Positions 36,215-45,450 of a DNA stretch of 64,000 bases are shown here, piece after piece. Both the position numbers and the translations under genes were made by a program. Location: NCBI RefSeq assembly GCF_016863435.1, contig NZ_BOOW01000002.1, forward strand, positions 62,001 to 126,000, given 5' to 3'. This stretch comes from Sinosporangium siamense. Its GTDB lineage: Bacteria; Actinomycetota; Actinomycetes; Streptosporangiales; Streptosporangiaceae. The first letter of the stretch is position 1. Every line of letters begins with the position of its first letter. The notes under the pieces are model-generated. The model had not been told where the DNA came from. It made no database searches and saw only the letters and a list, made by a program, of their open reading frames with translations.

Positions 36215-36970
36215 ATGACGGATTCACTGTCCGTTGCAGTGGCGGTGAAAAAACCGGTGTCGGTGCTCGGCGCCGGATTCATGATGTCGCGAGAGGTCAA
36301 GGCGCTCTGTGAGCGCACCGGGCTCGGGGCCAGAGCGATGTACTTCCGGGGGCGTTGCGGCGTGCTCGGCGACGTGGACGCCGACGTGGTGACCGCGTCG
36401 ATGGTCTTCTTCCCGGCCGACGGCGTCAGGTCGGCATGGGAGGAAGGCGCATCCCTGCCCGCAGCCGAGGCCGCGGCGGGCTACGCGTGGGCCTGCCAGG
36501 AGTGGGGGAGACGCAACTACGGCGCTTTCCCCGACGCAGAGAGGCTCGCCGAACTCGTCGGAATCGTCGTCAACAATGCCGACGTCGTGGGTGTGCCGCT
36601 GTTCGCCGGATGGCGCGCCATGCCGCTGCCCGACGATCCACCCGCACGCCTCGCTCAACTCATGCACACCTTGCGCGAACTCCGCGGCGGGCTGCACGCC
36701 GTCGCGGTTGTCTCCTCGGGGCTCGCCCCCCTCCTCGCCACCCTCTCGGCCTACCACGAAGGCGCGCCCGCGGGCCATCGGGAAGGCACGGCGATGGCGC
36801 ACTTCGCCGGCTGGCCCGAGCCCTACCCCGACGTGACCCCGGACGTCCTGGCCCTCCGCGCCAAGGTCGAGGAACTCACCGGCACACTCATGGCCCCGGC
36901 GTTCGACGCCCTGGACGCCAAGGAGGCGGCGGAGTTGATGGACATCCTGGGGCGCATACCGATTTCCTGA
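36215..36970 (+). CDS. SCO6745-like (SalK-type) conserved hypothetical protein
   Basis: 251 residues from ATG 36215, with GGAGGAG seven bases upstream. It resembles the actinobacterial SCO6745 group: PAEAAAGYAWACQEWGRRNYGAFPDAERLAEL, DPPARLAQLMHTLRELRGGLH and a GTAMAHFAGWPEPYPD segment. It is helical and soluble, and the biochemical role is unknown. Transcribed from its own promoter after the miaA terminator. Confidence 0.75.
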   Translation: MTDSLSVAVAVKKPVSVLGAGFMMSREVKALCERTGLGARAMYFRGRCGVLGDVDADVVTASMVFFPADGVRSAWEEGASLPAAEAAAGYAWACQEWGRRNYGAFPDAERLAELVGIVVNNADVVGVPLFAGWRAMPLPDDPPARLAQLMHTLRELRGGLHAVAVVSSGLAPLLATLSAYHEGAPAGHREGTAMAHFAGWPEPYPDVTPDVLALRAKVEELTGTLMAPAFDALDAKEAAELMDILGRIPIS

Positions 36971-37680
36971 GCCGAGCCGGGGACCGGCTGGAAAACCGAC
37001 CGGCACCGTCGTCTCCGCTGCGTCCGGCGACGCGGCGGAGCCGGTGACCGGCCGGCCGGGAAACGGAGGAGCGTGTGCGCGCGAGCCGACCTGCCCACCC
37101 ATCACGCCGCCACTCCAAGGCAGCGGCAGACCCGGCCGGCCACCGGCCACACTCCCGGCGCGAGCCGTACGGCGGAGGCCTGGTTGGCCGAGTGCGCAGG
37201 ATGTGGGCCGTTTGCCGTACTCCCGGTGTGAGCTGTACGGCGGAAGCGCGGTTGGCTGAGCCGTACATGCCGTGAGCCGCCTGGCACGCTCCAGGCATTA
37301 GGCGCACTCCCGGCGCGAGCCGTACTACGGGAGCCTCGTCGGCCGAGCCGGTCGGCTCGTGGGCTCGGGCAACCCCGGAACCCGCCCGTCGCGCATGCGA
37401 CCCGCTCTCCGGGCCATGAGGCGATAAGCCCCCGAGCCTCTCGGCGGATGGTGAGTGGGCGTGCGGGAATCGCGGCTTCGGGTCGCCTCGTGCCCTCGCT
37501 CTATCGCGCAGGTAAGCCGGGAGAACCCGTGGAGTGGGCCTGGTCCGGTGAGGGAATCGCTCCTATGGTGGGATGCGCCGGAGAGATCCGCCGGTAGTGA
37601 GCGGGTAGTTCGGCAAGATCTACGGGACTGTGGCTCGCGGGGTTTGGGGGAGGGTCTCCGACCTGGCAGACTGACTGCCC
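36971..37680. other. Long intergenic region with dispersed 42-bp repeats
   Basis: About 710 bases without a convincing gene on either strand. Three copies of a 42-bp element occur between 37150 and 37350. The last ~150 bases should hold the promoter of the 762-residue gene. Confidence 0.55.
37151..37350. repeat. Three copies of a 42-bp intergenic element
   Basis: Copies begin near 37151, 37219 and 37307 with ACTCCCGGCGCGAGCCGTAC followed by GGCGGAGGC...GGTTGGCCGAG. They are 68 and 88 bp apart, so they are not a strict tandem array. The central GCCGTACGGC palindrome is best kept in the first copy. Confidence 0.75.
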
Positions 37681-39969
37681 ATGGACGTGGACATCTGGGC
37701 CTGGGTGGTCGACACCCAGCGGCAACTGCATCAGGCAGGCAACTCCGGGCTGGCGATGGCGCTGGGTGAGTTGCCAGCCCTGGCGCTGGAAGGCCGTTAC
37801 TCCCAGCTTGACGTGATGGCGCCCGCGGTCGCGCAGCACGGGGAGACCCTGGAGCTTCCCTGGCTGGAGTTCTACGCCCGTTACTGGCATCTGCTGGGCC
37901 GGGTCGGCGACAGGGCGCAGGGCGCGGTGGCGCTCACCGACGCCCAGGCGCTCGCCGACTTCGCCGGACGTGATGATGTGCGCGAGTGCCCGTCGACGGT
38001 GGCCGCGGTCGAGGTGCTCACCCTTGCGCAGGCCAACACCGACGGGCCCGGATACGCCGCCGACCGGCTGGCCGCGCTCGGCGCGGCGCTGGCGGGGGTC
38101 GAGGCCGAGTCGCTGGCGTTCTCCGCGCTCACCGCCGGTTATGTGTCGGCGCTGCTTGACGCCGGGCGCGCCGAAGAGGCGGTGGCCTATGCCGAGTCGT
38201 CGGTGGAGCGGCTGCGTGCCGCGGGCCGGGAGGCGAGTTTCGAGCTCGGCGCGATGAGCGCGCGGGCGCTGCTGGCGGCGGGCCGCGCGGAGGACGCGCT
38301 GGCGGCGCTTGACGCGGCGGCGGAGTTCGCCGGGGACGACCCGGTCTCCAAGCCGCACGTCGAGGCGGTGCTGCGCGCCTGGGTGCTCGCCACCTTGGGG
38401 CGCGTGTCCGAGGCCGTCGAGGCGCTTCCCGACCTGGACGTGGTCGGCGACCACCCGCGCGACTGGGTGGAGTGGGCCCGCGCGGTGAGAATGCTCGCCG
38501 GGTCGGAGCAGATCGCCAACAGCTGGCAGCTCGGCAAGGTGTTGCGGCAGTGGATCGACTACTTCGCGATGATGGGCGGTTATCGCGCCCGCGTCGAGCT
38601 GGCCGTCATCGCCGGTGAGCTGGCCGTCGAGCGCAAGGCCGTCTGGCAGGCGAAGCTGCTCGCCGACCTCGCCGAGTCGGCGATGGGCGAGTTGAAGGTC
38701 ACCGACGGTCTGCCCGAGCGCATCGAGGCGCTCCGCGCGTCGGCGCGGTCGACGACCCCGCCCGAGGCGCCGGGGCCGGTCGACGAGCGCGTGGCATATT
38801 TCGACGCCGCCGACGGTTTCAACGCCGACCCCGAGCGCTGGGTCGAGTGGTTGTCGCCGTTGTCGGGCACCGACCTTGAGGCCACCCGCCGGCACACCAC
38901 CACTCTCGGCTTCCTCGGTTATCCGGCTCAGGGCGCCGATATCTACTGGACCATGCTCGTCGACTCGGGCAAGGCCGACTCGGCCGACGACGAGGATCTG
39001 ACCTACTTCACCGGGCTGCTCATCGAGGCGAGGCAGGACGAGCGGCTGGAGCAGCTCGCGGCCAAGCTGCCGGAGGAGCAGCGGCACCTCGCCCTGGCCC
39101 GTCTGCACCGCGCCCGCGACCGCTGGGCGGAGGCCGCCGCGGAGGCCGAGCGCTCCGCCACGGCGGCCTCAGGGGCCGCGATCGAGGCGCGGCGCATCTG
39201 GGCGGCCGCCGCTCAGCAGCTCGACGACTCCGCCCAGGGCGTCAAGGTGCTGCGCGAGGTCCTCGACGACGAGGCCGTCGAGCAGGAGGACATCTGGAAG
39301 CTGATCGTCATGGCGACCTCGGTCGAGGACTGGGAGTCCGTGCGGGTGGGCACCACTAAGCTCGGCATGCCGCTCAACTCGGACGAGGGTCCCATCGAGG
39401 AGGAGATGGGCCTGGTGCGCATCATCCTTCCCGCTCCCGACGGCAGCCAGCGTCAGGTGCTGAGCCTGCGCACGGGGCCGGCGACGGCGCGTCTCGCGGT
39501 GCCGCAGCCCCGCAACATGGATTACAACGCCGGAGACCTGGTCGTCTTCGATCCGCAGCTCCTTGAGCCGATCCCGGACGACCCGCAGGAGCGCGAGGAG
39601 TTCGTGCCGCCCTTCGCCGGGGTGCGCATGCTCCGGCCCGGCGGCTTCACCAGCTTCTTCTTCGACGGCGCCGCGCCGAGCGAGGACGACTGGACGGAGT
39701 TCAACGAGGTCTTGGCCGAGCGCGGCTGGCCGGTGTGGGTCTACAGCGACGAGGACTACACGGTGACTCACCCGTCGACCGGCGAGCGCCTCCCGGGTGT
39801 GTTCGGCTGGGTCGCGGTTCCGCCCGACGTCAGCCCCACCGAGGTCGACGCGCTGCTCGACGACGCCACCGAGCGCTGGGTGCACCCGCTGGCGTGGCTC
39901 GACCTCGCCCGCGAGGTCGATGTCGAGGTCGAGCGGCATGAGCGCATTGTGAAGGAATACGGGCTCTAG
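37681..39969 (+). CDS. Large tetratricopeptide-like protein, function unknown
   Basis: 762 residues. The first ~560 residues are nearly all helical with TPR-like pairs (for example LLDAGRAEEAVAYAESSVERL and ALLAAGRAEDALAALDAAAEF). The C-terminal ~200 residues change to an alpha/beta region with GDLVVFDPQLLEP, FFFDGAAPSEDDW and GWPVWVYSDEDYTVT. No signal peptide or membrane helix. TPRs suggest a scaffolding role; I do not recognise the C-terminal domain. Confidence 0.75.
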   Translation: MDVDIWAWVVDTQRQLHQAGNSGLAMALGELPALALEGRYSQLDVMAPAVAQHGETLELPWLEFYARYWHLLGRVGDRAQGAVALTDAQALADFAGRDDVRECPSTVAAVEVLTLAQANTDGPGYAADRLAALGAALAGVEAESLAFSALTAGYVSALLDAGRAEEAVAYAESSVERLRAAGREASFELGAMSARALLAAGRAEDALAALDAAAEFAGDDPVSKPHVEAVLRAWVLATLGRVSEAVEALPDLDVVGDHPRDWVEWARAVRMLAGSEQIANSWQLGKVLRQWIDYFAMMGGYRARVELAVIAGELAVERKAVWQAKLLADLAESAMGELKVTDGLPERIEALRASARSTTPPEAPGPVDERVAYFDAADGFNADPERWVEWLSPLSGTDLEATRRHTTTLGFLGYPAQGADIYWTMLVDSGKADSADDEDLTYFTGLLIEARQDERLEQLAAKLPEEQRHLALARLHRARDRWAEAAAEAERSATAASGAAIEARRIWAAAAQQLDDSAQGVKVLREVLDDEAVEQEDIWKLIVMATSVEDWESVRVGTTKLGMPLNSDEGPIEEEMGLVRIILPAPDGSQRQVLSLRTGPATARLAVPQPRNMDYNAGDLVVFDPQLLEPIPDDPQEREEFVPPFAGVRMLRPGGFTSFFFDGAAPSEDDWTEFNEVLAERGWPVWVYSDEDYTVTHPSTGERLPGVFGWVAVPPDVSPTEVDALLDDATERWVHPLAWLDLAREVDVEVERHERIVKEYGL

Positions 39970-40051
39970 CTAGTTACCCGCCGGTTGCTCTCTTCTAGAA
40001 TTCCGTTCGGTCTGTCTGTCGTCGGGGTTCCAGAGCGAGGGAGATCGAAAG

Positions 40052-40810
40052 ATGCTTGACAGATTCCGTCTTGATGGCAAAGTCGCGATCGTCACCGGGG
40101 CCTCTTCCGGCCTCGGTGTCGCGTTCGCGCGAGGGCTGGCCGAGGCCGGTGCGGACATAGCGATCGGGGCGCGCCGTGCCGACCGGCTCGGCCAGACCCG
40201 GGCCCTGGTCGAGGAGACCGGCCGCCGCTGCCACGCCAAGGTGACCGACGTCGTCGACCCCGACGACTGCCGCGCGCTGGTCGACTCGACGGTGGCCGAG
40301 CTCGGCGCCGTGGACATCCTGATCAACAATGCGGGTGTCGCCTCGGCGGTGCCCGCCTTGAAGGAGACCCCCGAGCAGTTCCGCCAGGTCGTCGACGTCA
40401 ACCTGATGGGCAGCTATTGGATGGCCAAGGAGTGCGCCCGGGTGATGCGGCCGGGATCGTCGATCGTCAACATCGGCAGTGTGCTCGGTGAGACCACCGC
40501 GGGGCTCCCGCAGGCGGCCTACTGCTCGTCGAAGGCGGCGGTCGTGGGGCTGACCCGCGACCTCGCCCAGCAGTGGACGGGGCGGCGCGGCATCCGGGTC
40601 AACTGCCTGGAGCCGGGCTTCTTCGAGTCGGAGATGACCGCGCAATATCAGGAGGGCTATCTGGAGGGGGCGGTGAACGGCAGGGTGCTGGCGGGCCGGC
40701 CGGGTGATCCCTACGAGTTGGTGGCCGCAGCGATTTTCCTTGCCAGTGACGCGTCTTCCTATGTGACGGGTGTGGCGCTGCCGGTGGATGGTGGCATCCT
40801 GATTACCTAG
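40052..40810 (+). CDS. SDR family oxidoreductase (3-oxoacyl-ACP reductase/glucose dehydrogenase-like)
   Basis: 252 residues, GGGAG upstream of the ATG. TGASSGLG near the N terminus, NNAGVAS, a catalytic Ser in NIGSVLGE and YCSSKAAV with Tyr and Lys, ending in the classical VTGVALPVDGG. NADP(H) use is suggested by GARRADR. Substrate unknown. The next gene begins within 80 bp and may be cotranscribed. Confidence 0.92.
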   Translation: MLDRFRLDGKVAIVTGASSGLGVAFARGLAEAGADIAIGARRADRLGQTRALVEETGRRCHAKVTDVVDPDDCRALVDSTVAELGAVDILINNAGVASAVPALKETPEQFRQVVDVNLMGSYWMAKECARVMRPGSSIVNIGSVLGETTAGLPQAAYCSSKAAVVGLTRDLAQQWTGRRGIRVNCLEPGFFESEMTAQYQEGYLEGAVNGRVLAGRPGDPYELVAAAIFLASDASSYVTGVALPVDGGILIT

Positions 40811-40887
40811 TTCATTCGGGGGGGTTTGTGGGGAAGGAGTGCATCGGTTTCCCGCCGGTGCGGCATATTTTCCTTCCACCGATGGGA

Positions 40888-41262
40888 ATGGAGAGCACCT
40901 TGCTGGAGATCGATCGGATCACCGCGGTGGTCCGTGACGAACGTCCCTGGGGGGGCTTCGAACGTTACACCTATAACGAGGCGTCCACTGTAAAGATCAT
41001 CCATGTCGAGCCCGGACAGCAGCTCAGTCTGCAGCGGCATGTCCACAGGGACGAGTTGTGGGTGGCGCTTGATCCAGGGGCCGTTTTCGAGGTGGACGGC
41101 GAGAAGTTCGAACCGGCGGTCGGTGACCGGGTCCTGATCCGGGCCGGTCAGACTCACCGGCTGAGTTCGTCGGGCCCCGCCACGCGCATCCTGGAGATCG
41201 CGTTCGGGCATTTCGACGAGGACGACATCGAGCGCTTGGAAGACGCCTACGGTCGCGTCTGA
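40888..41262 (+). CDS. Cupin protein, phosphomannose isomerase type II C-terminal-like
   Basis: 124 residues from ATG 40888; other starts at 40882 and GTG 40828 are possible. RPWGGFERYTYNE, VKIIHVEPGQQLSLQRHVHRDE and GDRVLIRAGQTHRLSS match the PMI type II cupin with metal ligands in the HVHRDE region. Stand-alone versions of this domain interconvert or bind sugar phosphates, or act as sugar-binding cupins. Too short for the fused nucleotidyltransferase/isomerase. Confidence 0.85.
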   Translation: MESTLLEIDRITAVVRDERPWGGFERYTYNEASTVKIIHVEPGQQLSLQRHVHRDELWVALDPGAVFEVDGEKFEPAVGDRVLIRAGQTHRLSSSGPATRILEIAFGHFDEDDIERLEDAYGRV

Positions 41263-41270
41263 GCCGGCTT

Positions 41271-41313
41271 GGCGTGTCCGGCCCCTGCGGCAGGGCAGGG
41301 CGCCGGACACGCC
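41271..41313 (+). terminator. Terminator hairpin after the cupin gene
   Basis: Perfect 12-bp stem (GGCGTGTCCGGC and complement) with a 19-base loop, nine bases after the stop. Confidence 0.85.
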
Positions 41314-41537
41314 TTGTGGTCGTGTGCCGCGGGACCCGCACGGCCGGGAGGTGCGCGGCGGCTCCGAGATTCCGGCACCGGCCCGCCGGCACCGGGAAAC
41401 CCTGTCGCCGCAGGGGAAATAGGCCCGCTGCTAACTCTCCGTAACTGATTAAATACCAGCATTTTCGCCTTGTATTACCAGTGATCAGCGCTTATCTTCC
41501 GGACATAGTTGTGCATTTGTGAGCACCCGGAGGATGC

Positions 41538-43970
41538 ATGACGGGCCGGCCTCGCGTTGTGATCATTGGCGCCGGCATTGTGGGCTGTGCGATCGCCGAC
41601 GAGCTCGGCATGAGGGGCTGGACCGACCTCACGGTCGTCGACCAGGGCCCGCTCTTCACCACCGGCGGATCCACCTCACACACCCCCGGTCTCGTCTTCC
41701 AGACCCACGTCTCCAAGACCATGACCGAGTTCGCCGCCTACACCGTCCGGAAATACGGCGAACTCCACTTGGACGGCAGACCGGGTTACCACCGTGTCGG
41801 CGGACTCGAAGTGGCCACCACAGCCCCGCGCATGCTCGATCTGCACCGCAGACGCGGCTGGGCGGCCTCCTACGGCGTCGACGGCGAGATCGTGGACCCC
41901 GGGCGCTGCGCGGAGTTGTGGCCGCTGCTCGACCCCGACATGGTGCACGGCGGTTATCACGTGCCGGGGGACGGCCAGGCCGACCCCTTGGTCTGCGCCG
42001 AGGCCCAGGCGGCCCGCGCCGCCGCCAAAGGCGCCAGGTTCCTGCCGGGCACACGCGTCGTCGCCGTCGAGCAGCGCGCTGGGCGCGTCACAGGGGTGCG
42101 CGTCACCGTGGCGGAGACCGGCGACGGCGGCTCGAGCCGTACGGCAAGAGCCGCGTCCACCGTCATCCCCGCCGACGTGGTGGTGTGCGCGGCGGGATGC
42201 TGGGGCCCGCAGGTCGGGCGGATGGCGGGGGTCACCGTACCTCTGCAGCCGATGGTCCACCAATATGCGCTTTCCGCCCGGCTGCCCTCACTCGGGCCGT
42301 TGCCGATCCTGCGCCATCAGGAGCAGGGGCTCTTCTTCCGGCGGCACGGCGACCGCGTCGGTGTCGGGTCCTATGCGCATCGGCCGATGCCGGTGCGGCC
42401 GGCGGAGATCGCGGCCGGTGCGGCGTCGGCGGCGCGGCCCTTCACGGAAAAGGATTTCGTGCCCGCCTGGCATGAGGCGGTGGCGCTGCTTCCCGAACTC
42501 GGCACCGGCACTTATTCCGGCGGCGTCAACGGGGTCTCCTCTTTCACACCCGACGGTTTCCCGCTGGTCGGTGAGGCCGCGGAGCTGGAGGGCTTCTGGC
42601 TCGCCGAGGCGGTGCGGGTGACACACTCGGCCGGGGTCGCACGGGCGCTCGCCGAGTGGCTGGTGGACGGCTTCTCCTCGTTCGACCTGCACGAGTGTGA
42701 ACTGGGGAGATTTGAGCCCGTGCAGTTGTCCCCCTCCTATGTCGAGGAGCGGGGCATGGCCATGTTCGCCGAGGCATACGACATCGTCCATCCGCTTCGC
42801 CCCATAAAATCGCCGAGGCCGCTGCGCACCAGCCCCTTCCACGAGCGCCACCGGGAACTCGGGGCGGTCTTCCTGGAGGGCGCCGGCTGGGAGCAGCCGC
42901 ACTGGTTCGAGGCCAACGCGCATCTGGACCGGAACGCCGCCGGGGAGGCGGCACGGGACGCCTGGGCGGCACGCCACTGGTCACCTGTCGCCGCGGCAGA
43001 GGCCCGCGCGGCCAGGGAACGGGTGGCGCTGTTCGATATGACGCCCTTAACCCGTATCGAGGTGGCCGGACCGGGTGCGGTGAAGTATCTCCAGTGGATA
43101 TCCACCAACAACGTGGCGAAGCCTCCGGGCTCGGTGACCTACACGCTGCTGCTCGACGCGTCCGGCGGCATCAGGTCCGACCTCACGGTGGCCCGCCTGG
43201 CGGACGACCTCTTCCAGATCGGCGCCAACGGCAGCCTCGACCTGGAGTGGCTGCGCCGGCACGCTCCGGACGACGTTTACATCCGCGACATCACTTCCGG
43301 CACCTGCTGTGTAGGAGTGTGGGGGCCGCACGCCAGGAACCTGCTCGCGCCGATCACCGACATGGATGTGTCCGCGGACGCCTTCCCCTACTTCGCCGTC
43401 CGCTCGGGCCACGTGGGCGAGGTGCCCGTGCGCGCCATGCGGATCTCCCTGGTGGGCGAACTCGGCTGGGAGCTCTACACGACAGCCGACCTCGGCCTGC
43501 GGCTGTGGGACACCCTGTGGGCCGCGGGCGCGCCACTAGGCGTCGCCGCCGCCGGGCGGGCCGCCTTCACCAGCCTGCGCCTGGAGAAGGGCTACCGCCG
43601 GTGGGGTGTCGACATGACACCCGAGCACACGCCGTACGAAGCGGGCCTGGCCTTCGCCCTCCGGACCGACAAGGAGTTCGTGGGGCGGTCGGCTCTCGGC
43701 GCCGCGCCCCAACGCCGGCTCGTGCCGCTCCTCACCTCACAGGTCGTCATGGGCGCCGAGCCGGTGCGTGCGGGCGGCGAGGTCATCGGCCATGTGACGA
43801 GCGCGGCCTACGGCCATACGATCGACCGGCCGATCGCCTACGCATGGCTGGCCACGCCGTACGCGGTGGTCGACACCGAGGTGGAGGTGGACTACTTCGA
43901 CCGGAAGGTGAAGGCGATCGTGGCAGCCGAGCCCCTCTACGACCCGGCCAGGGAGAAGATCCGGCGTTAG
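41538..43970 (+). CDS. FAD-dependent dimethylglycine/sarcosine dehydrogenase-like protein with GcvT domain
   Basis: 810 residues, GGAGG nine bases before the ATG. N-terminal FAD-binding DAO domain (VVIIGAGIVGCAIADELG), then an FAO-type linker domain, and from about residue 430 a GcvT-like folate domain (LFDMTPLTRIEVAGPGAVKYLQ, SLRLEKGYRRWGVDMTPEH). Such enzymes demethylate dimethylglycine or sarcosine, transferring the one-carbon unit to tetrahydrofolate. No betaine-pathway partner lies nearby, so the substrate remains open. Confidence 0.92.
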   Translation: MTGRPRVVIIGAGIVGCAIADELGMRGWTDLTVVDQGPLFTTGGSTSHTPGLVFQTHVSKTMTEFAAYTVRKYGELHLDGRPGYHRVGGLEVATTAPRMLDLHRRRGWAASYGVDGEIVDPGRCAELWPLLDPDMVHGGYHVPGDGQADPLVCAEAQAARAAAKGARFLPGTRVVAVEQRAGRVTGVRVTVAETGDGGSSRTARAASTVIPADVVVCAAGCWGPQVGRMAGVTVPLQPMVHQYALSARLPSLGPLPILRHQEQGLFFRRHGDRVGVGSYAHRPMPVRPAEIAAGAASAARPFTEKDFVPAWHEAVALLPELGTGTYSGGVNGVSSFTPDGFPLVGEAAELEGFWLAEAVRVTHSAGVARALAEWLVDGFSSFDLHECELGRFEPVQLSPSYVEERGMAMFAEAYDIVHPLRPIKSPRPLRTSPFHERHRELGAVFLEGAGWEQPHWFEANAHLDRNAAGEAARDAWAARHWSPVAAAEARAARERVALFDMTPLTRIEVAGPGAVKYLQWISTNNVAKPPGSVTYTLLLDASGGIRSDLTVARLADDLFQIGANGSLDLEWLRRHAPDDVYIRDITSGTCCVGVWGPHARNLLAPITDMDVSADAFPYFAVRSGHVGEVPVRAMRISLVGELGWELYTTADLGLRLWDTLWAAGAPLGVAAAGRAAFTSLRLEKGYRRWGVDMTPEHTPYEAGLAFALRTDKEFVGRSALGAAPQRRLVPLLTSQVVMGAEPVRAGGEVIGHVTSAAYGHTIDRPIAYAWLATPYAVVDTEVEVDYFDRKVKAIVAAEPLYDPAREKIRR

Positions 43971-44540
43971 GTCTTCCTCCCGAGGGCCGGCCTCCCCGGG
44001 AGGTACGGCACCGCCAAACGTTTGCCTGATGGCCGGGACGAGCCCGGTGTCGACCGCCGGCCCCAGGTGGCCGCGGGCAATGGGAGGGAGCCCTCCAACA
44101 ACGTCGTGCGCAACCAGCGCAGGTCACGCCGCCGCCACCGGAACGCGCTGGACCGGCTCCCCTCCCAGACCGCGGAGCCCGGCCACACCGACGACGTCGC
44201 CGGACGTCTGGACGACGAGCGGGCGATGCGTCCCTGACCTGTGCGGGGTCCGGTCAGGGATGGGCGGTGTCGAGGTAAGGCGAGCAGGGTGCCGGGGGCC
44301 GGCCACCCTGGGCAAAGGCGGCGGTCCGAACATGTCCACGGCCGGTCGCCGGACAGCCGGCACCTTACGACGGTCGCTGTCCACGCCGTGTGTCGAACCT
44401 CAGGTATGACCCACGACCGTCCCATCACGTCTTGCCGGGTCATGTGGTTGCTTAGCGCGTTCTCCGTAGTTTCGTGGTAATTGCTCTAGTTAGGGATTAC
44501 CTGGGCTTTACCTGGTTCGCCGGGGTGAGGAGAGTGCGGA
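43971..44540. other. Intergenic stretch with a terminator at its start
   Basis: About 570 bases. Apart from the hairpin at 43976 and an AT-richer promoter-like end (44440-44520), I see no gene, RNA or repeat. Confidence 0.45.
43976..44003 (+). terminator. Terminator hairpin after the DMGDH-like gene
   Basis: CCTCCCG at 43976 pairs with CGGGAGG at 43997, with further pairing inside; it starts six bases after the stop. Confidence 0.75.
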
Positions 44541-45227
44541 GTGGGCGGACGAGGAATCCGGCCGGCCGTCGGTGCGGTCCTGCTGGCGGTCGTTACCGGA
44601 TGCGGCGCCGTGTCCACCTCGGACGACACCGGTGGCGGCCGGCAGATCGCCGACGCCGCCGCCGACATCGGCACCGCACGGCGCGACCTCGCGAAACTCC
44701 AGGTCAAAGGGCGGGCGCCGATGACCGGCTTCGACCGTGAGGAGTTCGGCCGCGCCTGGGCGGACGTCGACGGCAACGGATGCGATACACGGAACGACAT
44801 CCTCAAACGCGATCTGACGCAGGAGACGTTCGGGGAGGGGGCCAAGAGGTGCGTCGTGCTGAGCGGGACGCTTGACGACGCCTACAGCGGCCGGGAGATC
44901 GAGTTCCGGCGCGGGCAGCGGAGCAGCATGGATGTGCAGATCGACCACGTGGTGGCGCTCGCCGACGCCTGGCAGAAGGGCGCCCATCGGTGGAATGAGG
45001 ACAAACGCCGGGAGTTCGCCAACGATCCGCTCAATCTGCAAGCGGTCGACGGGCCGCTCAACGGGCAGAAGGGCGCGGCGGACGCGGCCACTTGGCTGCC
45101 GCCGCACAAGCCTTACCGGTGTGCGTATGTGGCGCGGCAGGTGGCGGTGAAGGCTAAGTACGAGCTATGGGTCACTTCTGCGGAGAAGGAGGCCATAGAG
45201 AGGGTTCTGGTGAAGTGCCGGGACTGA
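44541..45227 (+). CDS. Secreted HNH (DUF1524-like) nuclease lipoprotein
   Basis: 228 residues, GTG start. A short signal ends in VTGC, so it should be a lipoprotein. The core has VQIDHVVALADAWQKGA, RREFANDPLNLQAV and LNGQKGAADAATWLP: the His and Asn residues and final Lys expected for the DUF1524/GmrSD-type HNH fold. Four further Cys suggest disulfides outside the cell. Probably degrades extracellular DNA; a role in nutrition or competition is inference. Confidence 0.85.
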   Translation: MGGRGIRPAVGAVLLAVVTGCGAVSTSDDTGGGRQIADAAADIGTARRDLAKLQVKGRAPMTGFDREEFGRAWADVDGNGCDTRNDILKRDLTQETFGEGAKRCVVLSGTLDDAYSGREIEFRRGQRSSMDVQIDHVVALADAWQKGAHRWNEDKRREFANDPLNLQAVDGPLNGQKGAADAATWLPPHKPYRCAYVARQVAVKAKYELWVTSAEKEAIERVLVKCRD

Positions 45228-45245
45228 TGCCGGGGGACGTCAGGG

Positions 45246-45270
45246 GGCGCGTGTGGGGGGAGCACGCGCC
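45246..45270. terminator. Hairpin between convergent nuclease and PepSY genes
   Basis: Perfect 8-bp stem GGCGCGTG/CACGCGCC with a nine-base loop, 18 bases after the nuclease stop and 60 bases before the PepSY stop. Confidence 0.75.
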
Positions 45271-45330
45271 GTCACCGTTTGCCGGATCGGTTATGTGCTG
45301 TGATCCGTACGGCGTCGCCCTGTCAGCGTG

Positions 45331-45450
45331 TCAGTCGCGGTCATCCCGGTCGTCGCGGTCGTCATCGCGATCGTCGTGGTCGTCCTTGTCGTCGTCGCGA
45401 TCGTCGTCATCCCGGTCGTCCCGGTCGTCTTTGTCGTCGTCGCGGTCGGT
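45331..45450 (-). repeat. GTC/GTCGTC-rich microsatellite encoding the acidic/basic tail
   Basis: Short repeats of CGGTCGTC, CGCGGTCGTC and GTCGTCATC fill the 3' end of the PepSY gene and give a tail of DDRDD and DKDD units. The length can vary in multiples of three. Confidence 0.85.
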
